Assembly: GCF_002849695.1 (NCBI RefSeq)
Contig: NZ_CP018937.1
Span: 5,022,001-5,086,000 of the forward strand
Reading direction: 5' to 3'
DNA length: 64,000 nt
Source of the DNA: Bacteroides fragilis
Lineage (GTDB): Bacteria; Bacteroidota; Bacteroidia; Bacteroidales; Bacteroidaceae
Part shown: piece by piece, positions 22,187 through 31,176 of the stretch
Position numbering within the stretch: the stretch's first letter is position 1
Layout: each line of letters opens with the position of its first letter
Notes under the pieces: generated by a model
What the model saw: only the letters and a program-made list of their open reading frames with translations
What the model was told of the DNA's origin: nothing
Databases searched by the model: none
Translations under genes and position numbers: made by a program

Positions 22187-24109
22187 TTACTGTATGCTGT
22201 CTCTCCTCAAGTCTTTCCTTGCTTCGCCGGTCACATTTATCTCCGGTCGGATACTGTCGGCCGCTGCTTCGCTGATAACTCCCTTTTTTGCCAGTCGTTC
22301 GGCTATCAATCGATAATAGTCTTCCAGGTTTTCTTTCAGTTTCATGTCACCGGTGAACGAATTTCGGAAATGCTTGGGCTTCGGAATGATGGATGCCAGG
22401 AAGATGGACTCCTCGGCTGTCAGTTGAGACGGGCGTTTTTTAAAGTAGTAGGCAGCAGCCTCCTGTGCTCCGTAGACAAGCGGCCCCCATTCCACTATGT
22501 TCAGATATACTTCGTACATCCTGTCTTTGGAAGTGAGACGTTCCGTTTCTATCAGCCAGACGATCAGGGCTTCTTCCAGTTTCCGGGCGATGTTTTTGTT
22601 CCGGTTCAGGAATACGTTTTTTACCAGCTGCATGGTGATGGTACTTCCCCCACGGGCAAAACGTTTCACTTTCAGGTCTTGTATCAATGCTTCACGCATG
22701 GCATCGGGAAGAAAGCCCCGGTGATAGTAGAAGGCTCCGTCTTCACTTTGCATCACAGACATTTGCAATAGTGGGGAGATGCTGTCCAGTGGCGTGAAAT
22801 GTTCCCATGAGGGGCCTATGGGGAAAGTGCGTACCGGCTGTCCGTTTTCGTAAGCCGTATAGATAAACTCTTCCGACATTTTACCAAGGTCTGTGGCTCC
22901 GTATTTCACAATGCGGAAGTTTCTCTCCTTTAATTCCGATTCCAGCTTCAGGCTGTCCGGTAGGGCAAAGTCCACATCCAGCAAGAAATGATAGGACAGT
23001 TCGCCGTCCGTCTTTATCCCTTCCAGATTGCTGAATAGTCCTTTGGGGAGCGAGCCGAAGAGTTCGTTTGCCGGAAACCAGGACTTGTTTAAAGCTGCTG
23101 TGAAGTGCCATTGGTGTTCTCTCTTCTCAGCTTTCAGATAAGGATGAAGCTGCATCTGGTTGAATTGCACCAAGGTTGTGCTGTCCAGTTCGGCGAACTC
23201 TTTACCCACAAGCACCCGGTAGGATATTTGTCCGCGGTCCAGATTGACTGTTTGAGGGGAAAGAGCTTTGTGATACACTTCAAGTCCGTTGACTGCTGCT
23301 TGTCCTGTCAGTATAATCTGACCGCTGTTTCCTTCCGATTCAGTCAGGCTATAGGTAAGGGTATCCAAGCGAATGTCCGCACCGAAACGGCGTTTGAGAT
23401 AGGGGAGGGCGATTTTCTCTTTATGCTGTGCATAAAGTTCGGCTTTTAGCGTGTGGTGGCTTCGGTTTACCTCTCCACAGGTGGTCCAATGTTGGCTTAC
23501 CGAATCTTCCTGTACTTCGATATCGGAGTTGAAATGGTTTTGCCGTATGCTTAATTGCGGGATGCGGATAGCTACGAAGTTACGGTCTTTCCGTTCGCTG
23601 ACGTCGACTTGACGCAGTGTTCCGTTTTCGGGTAAGAGACCATAGAGCAGGTTCAGTATCCTGTTCACTCTGTGGGCATAGTCGGCTTGTGCCGAACCGG
23701 CCGGTACCTCCTGTTCCTTTTTCAGGAAGAGGAAGTCATAATTTGCTGTGCTGTCTGCTTTGATGAATGAAACTTTCAGCCGGTCGGCGGTTACGTTGCG
23801 TACTTCGATCTTTCCGCGTAGCAGTTTCCAGAAGCTGAGGCGCATGTTCAGGGCATGCAGGGTGAGGAGGGTGTCCCGCTTGTCAGGGACTACGGAAAGA
23901 TTGCTCAGCTCGATTTCGTTCAGCCCTTTCATTCGCAAGGCATCGTAGCGGATGGATAATCCGTATTTTTGTTCGGTGCGCAGTATCCGCTTGCCAACCA
24001 TTCGGCAGAGAATTCCGTTGCGTCCCCAATATAAACCTGTCAGAACAAGGATCAGGACACTTCCTGTAATGATGAGAGCGATGCTCCCTTTCGTACGATA
24101 TTTTCCCAT
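22187..24109 (-). CDS. Peptidoglycan glycosyltransferase (GT51) with AsmA-like N-terminal region
   Basis: 640 residues. One membrane helix lies at about 9-29. A long beta-rich region of about 400 residues resembles AsmA-type envelope proteins (KYGLSIRYDALRMKGLNEIE). The C-terminal GT51 domain follows: SEDGAFYYHRGF holds the catalytic Glu, then RGGSTITMQLVKNVFLNRNK, and later LNIVEWGPLVYGAQEAA and LTAEESIFLASIIPKP. GT51 enzymes polymerise lipid II into glycan strands. No transpeptidase domain is present, so it is an MtgA-like enzyme with an unusual large N-terminal extension, a combination seen in Bacteroidetes. A -7 element lies upstream at 24141-24148. Confidence 0.86.
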   Translation of the reverse strand: MGKYRTKGSIALIITGSVLILVLTGLYWGRNGILCRMVGKRILRTEQKYGLSIRYDALRMKGLNEIELSNLSVVPDKRDTLLTLHALNMRLSFWKLLRGKIEVRNVTADRLKVSFIKADSTANYDFLFLKKEQEVPAGSAQADYAHRVNRILNLLYGLLPENGTLRQVDVSERKDRNFVAIRIPQLSIRQNHFNSDIEVQEDSVSQHWTTCGEVNRSHHTLKAELYAQHKEKIALPYLKRRFGADIRLDTLTYSLTESEGNSGQIILTGQAAVNGLEVYHKALSPQTVNLDRGQISYRVLVGKEFAELDSTTLVQFNQMQLHPYLKAEKREHQWHFTAALNKSWFPANELFGSLPKGLFSNLEGIKTDGELSYHFLLDVDFALPDSLKLESELKERNFRIVKYGATDLGKMSEEFIYTAYENGQPVRTFPIGPSWEHFTPLDSISPLLQMSVMQSEDGAFYYHRGFLPDAMREALIQDLKVKRFARGGSTITMQLVKNVFLNRNKNIARKLEEALIVWLIETERLTSKDRMYEVYLNIVEWGPLVYGAQEAAAYYFKKRPSQLTAEESIFLASIIPKPKHFRNSFTGDMKLKENLEDYYRLIAERLAKKGVISEAAADSIRPEINVTGEARKDLRRDSIQ

Positions 24110-24140
24110 TATGATATGTAAACTACGGATTTATCGGCTG

Positions 24141-24148
24141 CAAAGTTA
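24141..24148 (-). promoter_or_regulatory. -7 element of the GT51 gene
   Basis: CAAAGTTA reads TAACTTTG on the minus strand, an exact -7 match; RNA would start near 24134, about 25 bases before the ATG. The -33 element is unclear. Confidence 0.5.
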
Positions 24149-24193
24149 TACAATTCCGGGAGGATGGATGATGCTCTTTCCGGAAAAATATTC

Positions 24194-24201
24194 TATCTTT
24201 G
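24194..24201 (+). promoter_or_regulatory. -7 element of the MutS-like gene
   Basis: TATCTTTG, an exact match. RNA start is expected near 24208, 17 bases before the GTG start. The -33 region is weak. Confidence 0.5.
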
Positions 24202-24224
24202 AGAAATCGATCATATGAGATACC

Positions 24225-25520
24225 GTGAAACAACTACGAACAGATAGACAGACTCTCAATGACTTAGGAGTGATGGAGAGTACGTACGGAGAGAAAACTC
24301 TTTTCTCTCTCTTTGACATGACGGAAAGTGACGGAGGAAAGAGGTGTCTGGAAGATTGGGCAACCCATCCCATATCCGATTGGCAGATGCTGCATGAAAG
24401 GCAGGAGGCAATCCGGTGTCCGGACTTCCCCGAAATACGTATTTGTCGGGAAGAGCTGGATTTTATAGAGTTTTATCTTAGTCAGGGAGACCGTCCGACA
24501 AGGGTTACTTATCTGGAATCTGTTTTATCACGTGCTTTCAGGGTGTTCAGAAGTACTCCCGAACGCTATATCATTCAGAGAGGAACAAAGTTGCTTGAAA
24601 ATGTTTTGCTGGAACTGAAGATTTTTGCGGATCATGTGACCGAACTTTCTCCCCGGTTAATCCGCAGCATGGTAGCTACTGTCCTGGAGACTTATCAGGC
24701 TACGGAGTTGGGCAAAATGGTAGAATCCTGCGGACAGGAGGACGGTTTTTACCGGACCGACCGGCTGGATTATATTTTCCGCTATCGGCGCAACCATACC
24801 ATTGCTGATCTTCTTTCGATTGTATATCAATTGGATGCCATCCGTACCATGCACCGTACGGCTGTTACGAAAGGATGGTGTTTTCCTACGTTTACGACCG
24901 ATGGCAAATTTGTGCTTCGTGACTTTTACCATCCTCAGGTGAAAGATGCGGTGAAGAACGACTGGGATATGGAGCATGGGAATATCTGTATTTTTACAGG
25001 ATCAAATATGGCCGGTAAATCCACGACCTTGAAAGCGATAGCGTCCGCCGTATGGCTGGCTCATGCCGGATTTCCGGTGCCCGCTTCTTCTATGGTCTGT
25101 CCGGTGTTTGATGGTATCTTTACTTCTATCAATCTTCCGGATTCGTTAAGGGATGGGCGCAGTCATTTTTATGCGGAAGTACTCCGGGTGAAAGAGGTGT
25201 TGCAACAGATTAATGAAGGTAACCATTGTTTTGTGCTGTTCGACGAATTGTTCAGGGGGACCAATGCACGGGATGCTTTTGAAGCATCGGTAGCCGTGAC
25301 CGAAGTGCTCAGGGAGAAGGTTCACAGCCGTTTCCTGATATCCACGCATATCATAGAACTGGCCCGGAGGCTGGATGGAGACGATTCTTGTTGCTTTTAT
25401 TACCTGGAATCTGCCATAACAGATGACGAACTGGTATGTAACCATAAAGTGAAGCCGGGTATTTCGGAGTCCAGGGTCGGATACTGGATTGTGAAGAGAG
25501 AACTTGCTGGAATGCAGTAA
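24225..25520 (+). CDS. MutS-like ATPase lacking the mismatch-recognition domains
   Basis: 431 residues from a GTG start. The first 230 residues resemble the helical core of MutS, and the C-terminal half is the MutS ATPase: Walker A TGSNMAGKST (residues 258-267), FTSINLPDSLRDGRSHFYAE (the conserved Asp-Ser-rich region), Walker B CFVLFDELFRGTNARDAFEA and the ISTHIIELA switch. The N-terminal mismatch-binding and connector domains, and the Smr domain of MutS2, are missing; full MutS is about 860 residues. Such short MutS relatives are common in Bacteroidetes and their substrate is unknown. It is divergent from the GT51 gene. Confidence 0.85.
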   Translation: MKQLRTDRQTLNDLGVMESTYGEKTLFSLFDMTESDGGKRCLEDWATHPISDWQMLHERQEAIRCPDFPEIRICREELDFIEFYLSQGDRPTRVTYLESVLSRAFRVFRSTPERYIIQRGTKLLENVLLELKIFADHVTELSPRLIRSMVATVLETYQATELGKMVESCGQEDGFYRTDRLDYIFRYRRNHTIADLLSIVYQLDAIRTMHRTAVTKGWCFPTFTTDGKFVLRDFYHPQVKDAVKNDWDMEHGNICIFTGSNMAGKSTTLKAIASAVWLAHAGFPVPASSMVCPVFDGIFTSINLPDSLRDGRSHFYAEVLRVKEVLQQINEGNHCFVLFDELFRGTNARDAFEASVAVTEVLREKVHSRFLISTHIIELARRLDGDDSCCFYYLESAITDDELVCNHKVKPGISESRVGYWIVKRELAGMQ

Positions 25521-25529
25521 TCGGATATA

Positions 25530-25576
25530 GAGGGTGTGCCGGGAGCCTGCCACAGCCTGACGGGTTCCCAGCACAT
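25530..25576. terminator. Hairpin between convergent MutS-like and GH31 genes
   Basis: AGGGTGTGC-GGGA pairs with TCCC-GCACATCCT around an inner region that can fold further. No T-run, so this is a weaker call; it occupies the only space between the convergent genes. Confidence 0.5.
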
Positions 25577-25586
25577 CCTCGTGTTA

Positions 25587-27824
25587 TTATTGTATCTTGA
25601 TTACAACCGGTTTACGGATGTCCGTAACCTTGACTTGCACTACAATTCCGTTTAATTCCTTATCCGGAGTGACTCTTACCTTTTTACCGTTCACCTGTAT
25701 GCTGGCTTGTGTCGTGACTCCCGGCAGTTCAATCCGGTAAGCGCGTTTCCGGGGCTGCCCTTCATAGGTTCCTTCTGCCGGCGACACGGTGATGATTGTT
25801 TGTTCTCCGGTCTTCTGATAGTTGAGGCGGGTGGTGGCATACTTGCCGGTCAGATAATCCTGCGTCAGTCCGTCATCCTCGTACAGGGTGTAAGTGTTGT
25901 CCGCTCCCTCTTCTCCCGGATAGCAACGCACGGTCAGTTCGGTGAGCGGGGTGGAGCACATTCTTTCCGTATATGGCTGCATCGGCAGCGGATGGCCTCC
26001 TTTGATAAATAAGGGGAATTCGTCCAGTGGGCTTTCTGTCTTTATGACTTGTCCACCCTCTTGTTTCTCGCCGGTGAAGAAGTTATACCAGCTTGTTCCG
26101 CCAGGCAGCCAGACCTCTTGTGTGGCTGTTTTCTTCTCTCCTTTGCCCTTTGTAGTGATGGGGGCACCCAGTAAGAGATCTCCGAACAGGAATTGTCCCG
26201 GATATTGATAGGCTTTTTCTTCTTCCGGATATTCGATGTACATGCCCCGGTTGAGCGGCAACATATCCGTATGGCACTGGCGGACGGAGGAGTAAATGTA
26301 GGGCATCAGCTGCGAGCGCAGGTGATAAATCCTGTGCATGGCCTTTTCTGCCTCTGTCCCCCAAAGCCAGGGGCGGCGGTCGAGTTTTTTGTCATATACC
26401 GAGTGGATGCGGAGTGAAGAGTTCAGCAGTCCGAATTGTGTCCAGCGGGTATAGAGTTCCGGATCGGTTCCGTCATAGAATCCACCGAGATCGTGTGCCC
26501 AGAAGAAACAGCCTGCATTGCCGCTGGTAGTCGTCAGGTCAACCTCAAAGCGGAGCAAGTCCCAGTTGCCCACGGCATCTCCGGAGAACTGGATCGGATG
26601 GCGATGGTCTCCCCAACCTGCCCAACGGCTGAATCCTGCACCGCGGAGGCGGTTACCGGCCGAGTAGTTATAATAAATGTGGTTCAGCCAGGGAAGGTGT
26701 TTCATGTTTGTACCCCGTACCAGCGGATACAGATAATCTTGTTGCCAGTCGAGCCACCAGAATGCTACACCCATGGAGTCGCTTTCCTGATGGGCATGTT
26801 TCATGAAGGCATTCATATAATTGCGGTCGCCTGCGTCAAACAAGGGTACGCCGGTTTTCAGCGTATCTGCTCCCAGGTCACGTATAAATGCTTTGTAGCT
26901 GTCCTCGTGCGGGCGGATACCGTCGTGCGGATGTTCGTTCAGTACCACGTAAATATGGTCATCTTTGAAGTCGCTTATCAGCTTCTCCGGTTCCGGAATC
27001 AGTTTCCGGTTCCAGCTGTAACCCGTCCAGCCGCGTGTGCCGGCATGTCCGGTTCCCACTTTGGCGTTTTGCGTATGCCATCCCATGTCGAACACCATGA
27101 TGTCGAGTGGGAAGTCGTGTTCGCGATATTCACGTACCAGTTGACGGTAGTCTTCGTCCGTATAATTCCACCAGCGGCAATACCAGGAACCGTGTACATA
27201 TTTGCGGGTCATCGGTGACGGACCGCTGACTGCCTGAAGCGATTTCAGGGCTGCCTTGTAGTCATTGCCGTAAACAAACAGATACAAATCCTGTACATGG
27301 CTGCGGTCGCGTTCGGTGACCCATCCGTTTTTCAGGATTTCTTTGCCGGTGTCGTTAATCAGGTACCATCCATCGCGGCTCAATAATCCTTCCTGTCGGT
27401 CGATGGGGCCGTCTACATCGTCGAGCGTGGTCACCGGTCCCAGCAGGTTCCGGCTTTGGCGGCTGGCTATGTACCAACGCGTCTCTTTGGGTGCGTCTCC
27501 GTTTCTGAAGTAGACAAACAGGTTGGTTTGCCCGAAGGGGAATCCGTCGTTGTAGTACTCGATGCGCAGGACGGGGGTGGTCATTACGTAGCGGTTGCCC
27601 TCTTTTCTCTCCACTTTTACGTCGGTACATCTGGGAGTGCGGTCGACAGCGAAGAGTGTAGAGTCATTCAGGAACTGTCCCTGCTGTGCGTACTCCATAC
27701 GCACCAGATGGTCGGTGACGAACGTGAACCGGCTGTTGCCTATAACTACCGGATTTGAACAGAAGGACGGCAGGCAGAAGAGTAGCCCGGCTATCCGGAG
27801 AATGGTTCGTTGGATGTTTCTCAT
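25587..27824 (-). CDS. Glycoside hydrolase family 31 (alpha-glucosidase/xylosidase type)
   Basis: 745 residues with a signal peptide (ILRIAGLLFCLPSFC). An N-terminal beta-sandwich is followed by the GH31 barrel from about residue 205 (YVHGSWYCRWWNYTDEDYRQ). The predicted nucleophile is Asp359 in FWWLDWQQD and the acid/base Asp416 in IQFSGDAVG. A C-terminal beta domain ends at 745. GH31 enzymes release alpha-linked glucose or xylose; the substrate cannot be read from the sequence, though WLDWQQ differs from the common W-x-DMNE and suggests a less typical subgroup. Two small ORFs lie directly upstream on the same strand; no SusC/D pair is adjacent. Confidence 0.88.
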   Translation of the reverse strand: MRNIQRTILRIAGLLFCLPSFCSNPVVIGNSRFTFVTDHLVRMEYAQQGQFLNDSTLFAVDRTPRCTDVKVERKEGNRYVMTTPVLRIEYYNDGFPFGQTNLFVYFRNGDAPKETRWYIASRQSRNLLGPVTTLDDVDGPIDRQEGLLSRDGWYLINDTGKEILKNGWVTERDRSHVQDLYLFVYGNDYKAALKSLQAVSGPSPMTRKYVHGSWYCRWWNYTDEDYRQLVREYREHDFPLDIMVFDMGWHTQNAKVGTGHAGTRGWTGYSWNRKLIPEPEKLISDFKDDHIYVVLNEHPHDGIRPHEDSYKAFIRDLGADTLKTGVPLFDAGDRNYMNAFMKHAHQESDSMGVAFWWLDWQQDYLYPLVRGTNMKHLPWLNHIYYNYSAGNRLRGAGFSRWAGWGDHRHPIQFSGDAVGNWDLLRFEVDLTTTSGNAGCFFWAHDLGGFYDGTDPELYTRWTQFGLLNSSLRIHSVYDKKLDRRPWLWGTEAEKAMHRIYHLRSQLMPYIYSSVRQCHTDMLPLNRGMYIEYPEEEKAYQYPGQFLFGDLLLGAPITTKGKGEKKTATQEVWLPGGTSWYNFFTGEKQEGGQVIKTESPLDEFPLFIKGGHPLPMQPYTERMCSTPLTELTVRCYPGEEGADNTYTLYEDDGLTQDYLTGKYATTRLNYQKTGEQTIITVSPAEGTYEGQPRKRAYRIELPGVTTQASIQVNGKKVRVTPDKELNGIVVQVKVTDIRKPVVIKIQ

Positions 27825-27882
27825 GTCGTTTTTATTTTCGTTAATTGAACTGTTCAGGCTGTATCTGTATTTTCATTTCATA

Positions 27883-27918
27883 CGAGGAACCCTCGCATAC
27901 CCGGACGAAGGTTCCTCG
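27883..27918. repeat. Stem-loop upstream of GH31
   Basis: CGAGGAACC (27883-27891) and GGTTCCTCG (27910-27918) form a perfect 9-base stem with an 18-base loop. It lies between the end of the 57-residue ORF and the GH31 ATG, so it may regulate readthrough into GH31. No T-run. Confidence 0.5.
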
Positions 27919-27931
27919 GATGATTCTCCTT

Positions 27932-28105
27932 TTATAGATTCTTTTCCGGTACTGTCAGTCCGTTACGGAAAATGTCGAAACGGCAATAACCTCCGAGAGC
28001 CGGTTCTTTGCGACATCTTGTCCGAATGGAGAACGGTTGGTAACCACAGTTGGAGTTGTTTTTCCCGCTTGGAGCATTTGTGTACGTACTACTTTGGGTA
28101 GTCAT
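27932..28105 (-). CDS. Unrecognised small protein, 57 residues
   Basis: The frame opens MTTQSSTYTNAPSGKNNSN and continues CGYQPFSIRTRCRKEPALGG then YCRFDIFRNGLTVPEKNL. Composition is natural, with three Cys and many Arg. It begins inside the end of the 40-residue ORF (17-base overlap), suggesting translational coupling, and ends about 110 bases before GH31 on the same strand. I do not recognise it. A chance frame remains possible. Confidence 0.38.
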   Translation of the reverse strand: MTTQSSTYTNAPSGKNNSNCGYQPFSIRTRCRKEPALGGYCRFDIFRNGLTVPEKNL

Positions 28106-28211
28106 TGCGTTTTGCCATCAGGTTTTGGATGGTCATGTAATGCTTTTCATACGTGTCCGGATTAAGATCGCCCTTGCTCGTTTTCTTCCACGATTTCATT
28201 CCGACGGTCAT
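28089..28211 (-). CDS. Unrecognised small protein, 40 residues
   Basis: MTVGMKSWKKTSKGDLNPDT then YEKHYMTIQNLMAKRNDYPK. It is basic and helical in appearance, with an in-frame stop just upstream of the ATG at 28211. It precedes and overlaps the 57-residue ORF. A -7-like TTAGTTTG lies at 28269-28262. No family is recognised. Confidence 0.35.
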   Translation of the reverse strand: MTVGMKSWKKTSKGDLNPDTYEKHYMTIQNLMAKRNDYPK

Positions 28212-28561
28212 ACTTTCCAGTCACTCCTCTGCTACCTGCTCATCGTGAACATACGATTTAGCAAACTAAAAACGCTGCAAGGTATGAAAAAAAAGCAAAA
28301 GAGGATGAACAAGGTATGTGTTTTCTTTTTTTCTGAAATGAAATGTCCGTTAATGTAAGTGATATGTCCGTTCCTGAACATCCTGTGAATTTGTATGTGT
28401 GCTGATAGTTAGATAGTTATTAGTCTGGCACATTACTTGTACTGGGATAAATGGGTGAGTTGTCCAATTGTGGCATAACTTACTCTTAGATTGTAATTTT
28501 GATTGATAAAGGGTGGAATGTGAATTTCGCCCTTTATTTTGTCCGGGCAGCAGGGTAAAAA
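28212..28561. other. Intergenic region between efflux operon and small ORFs
   Basis: No supported gene. It holds two ATGTCCGTT words starting 21 bases apart (28343 and 28364) and a hairpin ATAAAGGG...CCCTTTAT at about 28506-28535 of unclear role. Confidence 0.4.
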
Positions 28562-28591
28562 ATAGGGGTGGAACTTTTTTCCCACCCCTAT
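28562..28591 (-). terminator. Terminator of the efflux operon
   Basis: ATAGGGGTGG (28562-28571) and CCACCCCTAT (28582-28591) form a 10-base perfect stem; on the minus strand it is followed by TTTTTTACC. It lies 28 bases after the TolC-like stop. Confidence 0.85.
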
Positions 28592-28618
28592 CACTTACAA
28601 TAATAATAACTTCTTTTC

Positions 28619-29941
28619 TTAATCAATGGGCTGTCCTTTATAGAAGTCCAGTATCTTTGTACGGAACAGATAATCATATTTGGCTTGAATCCGGTCGGAC
28701 AATGCTTTGGTGAGATTCAGCTTAGATTCATTGTATTCAACCGAAGTTGCTTTTCCATTATCGAATTTCTCACTCATCAGACGGAAAGATTCCCGGTTGG
28801 CCTCTACGGCTGATTCGCTTGACTTAAACTTGCTTTCGGCGGCTACAGCATTGTACCATGCTTGTTGGATTTCTTTGTACAGTGCTTTCTTGCTGTTGTC
28901 CAATTGCAGTGCCAGATTGGTCTGTTGCAGGCGTGCCGTACGTACGCGGTTGCGGGTAGCCAGACGATTGAATATAGGTATATTCAAACTGAATCCGGCA
29001 TATTTATTCAGGTTGTTCTTCATTTGATTACCAAAACTTGAACCGGCACTACCGTTTACTGTATAGAAATTCGTACCTAATCCGGCTGAGAAGGATAACT
29101 GAGGATAGTAGCTGCTTTTAGCTATACGGATGTTTTTCTCACTACCTTCAAGGCGGTATTGGGCTGCTTTGATACCGGGCTTGTATAACATGGCCTGATT
29201 ATAAATATCGTCCGGTGAAGTAAGTGGAGAAAACTCCAACTCAGTATCCGGGGCAGCCAATGCGAAGTTCTCCGGAGTTGGCAGTTCAAGCAATTGGCTT
29301 AGGTCGAGCAAAGCCAACCGGTAATTGTTATCTGCCTGCACAGCGCTCATTTCGTCTTGTGCAACACGTGCTTTGGCTTCAGCAACCTCGGCAGGAGAGG
29401 CTTTTCCTACTTCATGCAAGCGGGTGATACGGTTCAGTTGCTCTTTACTGAGGCCTACCTGGCTCTGGGCCACTTTACTTAGTTCCAGATTAAAGAGTAC
29501 TTGCAGATAAGCAGAAGTGACATTGATGGCCAGATCCTCTTTCGCTTTATTCAAGTCTTCTATTGCAGCTTTCAGGTTGAGCTTCGTAAGCTCGTACTGA
29601 TTGGGTAGTTCCAGACCGGTGAATAAGGGAATATTCGTACCCAGGCTAAAGCTGCTGCTACCGCTGTTAATGTCGTTGTAGGTATTGTCTACGGGTGATG
29701 CCGTGCGCCCCCAGCTCCAGTTTTGCGAAGCGCTACCGCTGAGGTTGGGCAGGCGTGCCCATTTGGCTGTGTTTACATCCACCTTGCTTTGTTCGGCTGA
29801 ATTTGCTGTTTGCTGCACACTGATGTTATGCTCAATGGCATAATCGATACACTGACGTAGAGTCCATCCTTCCTGTGCCTGTGCAGCGTAAGTGGACAGT
29901 CCGGTCAGTATCAGTAAATTAATTAATATTTTGTTTCCCAT
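28619..29941 (-). CDS. TolC-family outer membrane efflux protein
   Basis: 440 residues with a signal peptide ending TYAAQAQ. It starts with the family pattern GWTLRQCIDYAIEHNISVQQ, and the two structural repeats each end in a long coiled coil (LNLKAAIEDLNKAKEDLAIN; ALYKEIQQAWYNAVAAESKF). TolC proteins form trimeric outer membrane tunnels that work with an adaptor and an inner-membrane pump. It is the last gene of a five-gene leftward operon that encodes exactly those partners. Confidence 0.92.
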   Translation of the reverse strand: MGNKILINLLILTGLSTYAAQAQEGWTLRQCIDYAIEHNISVQQTANSAEQSKVDVNTAKWARLPNLSGSASQNWSWGRTASPVDNTYNDINSGSSSFSLGTNIPLFTGLELPNQYELTKLNLKAAIEDLNKAKEDLAINVTSAYLQVLFNLELSKVAQSQVGLSKEQLNRITRLHEVGKASPAEVAEAKARVAQDEMSAVQADNNYRLALLDLSQLLELPTPENFALAAPDTELEFSPLTSPDDIYNQAMLYKPGIKAAQYRLEGSEKNIRIAKSSYYPQLSFSAGLGTNFYTVNGSAGSSFGNQMKNNLNKYAGFSLNIPIFNRLATRNRVRTARLQQTNLALQLDNSKKALYKEIQQAWYNAVAAESKFKSSESAVEANRESFRLMSEKFDNGKATSVEYNESKLNLTKALSDRIQAKYDYLFRTKILDFYKGQPID

Positions 29942-29996
29942 ATTATGCGTTGTTGGTGATTCGTATTTTCTTTATACCTCTTTTATATATAAAGGC

Positions 29997-31097
29997 TTAT
30001 TTACTTTTCTTTTCCGAAGCTCTCACTTTTTCTTTTCCGGTCAGACCCTCTTTGATTTCCAGTTTGATACCATCGCTCATACCGGTTTTGATTTGGCGAC
30101 GTTCGAACTTCTGTTCGGGAATGCTATCGGTCATTACCCATACGAACGTGCTGTCACCGCTGAATTCGATTACGCCCTCGGGAACTGCCAAAACTTTCTG
30201 TGCACGTTGCAGCACGATTTCTGCGTTGGCAGAATATCCGGAACGGATCTGTACTGAATCCGGTGCGTGAACGGCCGCTTTAATCTCAAACTGATTGGCT
30301 CCGTTTTCTTCCACACCTTTCGGAGAAATGTATTCCAGTTCGGCATCAAATGTAAGATTCTGCAAAGCACCGATCGTCAGTTTCACCGGCATACCTTCAT
30401 GGATACGTCCAACCTCTGTTTCGTCTATTTTACCTTTGAAAATCAGGTCATTCATGTTAGCTACCGTGGCGATAGTCGTACCGTCATTGAACGTATTACT
30501 CATAATAACGGAGTTACCTACTTTGATAGGTACATCCAGAATCAGTCCGTTGATGGTCGAACGGATCAGTGTGCTACTGAACGATGCACTGTTTTTGGTG
30601 ATACCCTCTTTGATGATTTCCAATGCATCTTTTGCAGTCTGCAATTCTTCGCGTGCCTTCTTTATATCCACTTCACTCTTCTCGAATTCCTCTTTGCTGA
30701 TTAACTTGTCATTATAAAGCTTCTTGATACGTCCGAAGTCGGTCTCTGCCTGAGCTGCACTGATTTCTGCTACGCGCACACGGCTTTCGGCTGAGTTTAA
30801 CTGGCCCAGTTCCGGAATAACTTTCACTTTTGCGATCACTTCACCTTGTCTGATGGTTTGTCCGGCCTCCTTATATACCTCGGATATGATACCGGATATT
30901 TGTGGTTTAATAAGTACTTCATCTCGTGGTTCTACTTTACCGGTGGCCACTGTAGTCTTTTCCAGGTCGGCAACTTCCGGGGTGACAGTTTCATATACAG
31001 TTGTTTGGGGTTTCGACTTCTGGTACAGGAATATGAATGTCCCAATGAAGATGGCGGCTACCACTACCAGTAATGTGATTTTCAGATACTTTTTCAT
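29997..31097 (-). CDS. MacA/HlyD-type periplasmic adaptor
   Basis: 366 residues. An N-terminal membrane anchor (about 6-25) is followed by a first barrel/lipoyl half (VEPRDEVLIKPQISGIISEV), a helical hairpin at about 105-170 (AQAETDFGRIKKLYNDKLIS), the second lipoyl half and a C-terminal beta domain. It bridges the ABC permeases and the TolC-like protein. It sits between them in the operon, 79 bases after the upstream permease and 55 bases before TolC. Confidence 0.92.
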   Translation of the reverse strand: MKKYLKITLLVVVAAIFIGTFIFLYQKSKPQTTVYETVTPEVADLEKTTVATGKVEPRDEVLIKPQISGIISEVYKEAGQTIRQGEVIAKVKVIPELGQLNSAESRVRVAEISAAQAETDFGRIKKLYNDKLISKEEFEKSEVDIKKAREELQTAKDALEIIKEGITKNSASFSSTLIRSTINGLILDVPIKVGNSVIMSNTFNDGTTIATVANMNDLIFKGKIDETEVGRIHEGMPVKLTIGALQNLTFDAELEYISPKGVEENGANQFEIKAAVHAPDSVQIRSGYSANAEIVLQRAQKVLAVPEGVIEFSGDSTFVWVMTDSIPEQKFERRQIKTGMSDGIKLEIKEGLTGKEKVRASEKKSK

Positions 31098-31176
31098 CTT
31101 GTTTTATATTTTGAATTGTTATTTTCTATACTTGACTGTGTCTCTTTTCTGCTTTTTGTGGGGGAGAGGCTGTACT

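Noticed and set aside
22005..22771. Rightward frames overlapping the GT51 gene
   Set aside because: They are antisense shadows of the GT51 gene and of intergenic repeats.
27595..28358. Rightward frames upstream of GH31
   Set aside because: They are opposite-strand shadows of GH31 and of the small minus-strand ORFs, with membrane-like but unnatural composition.
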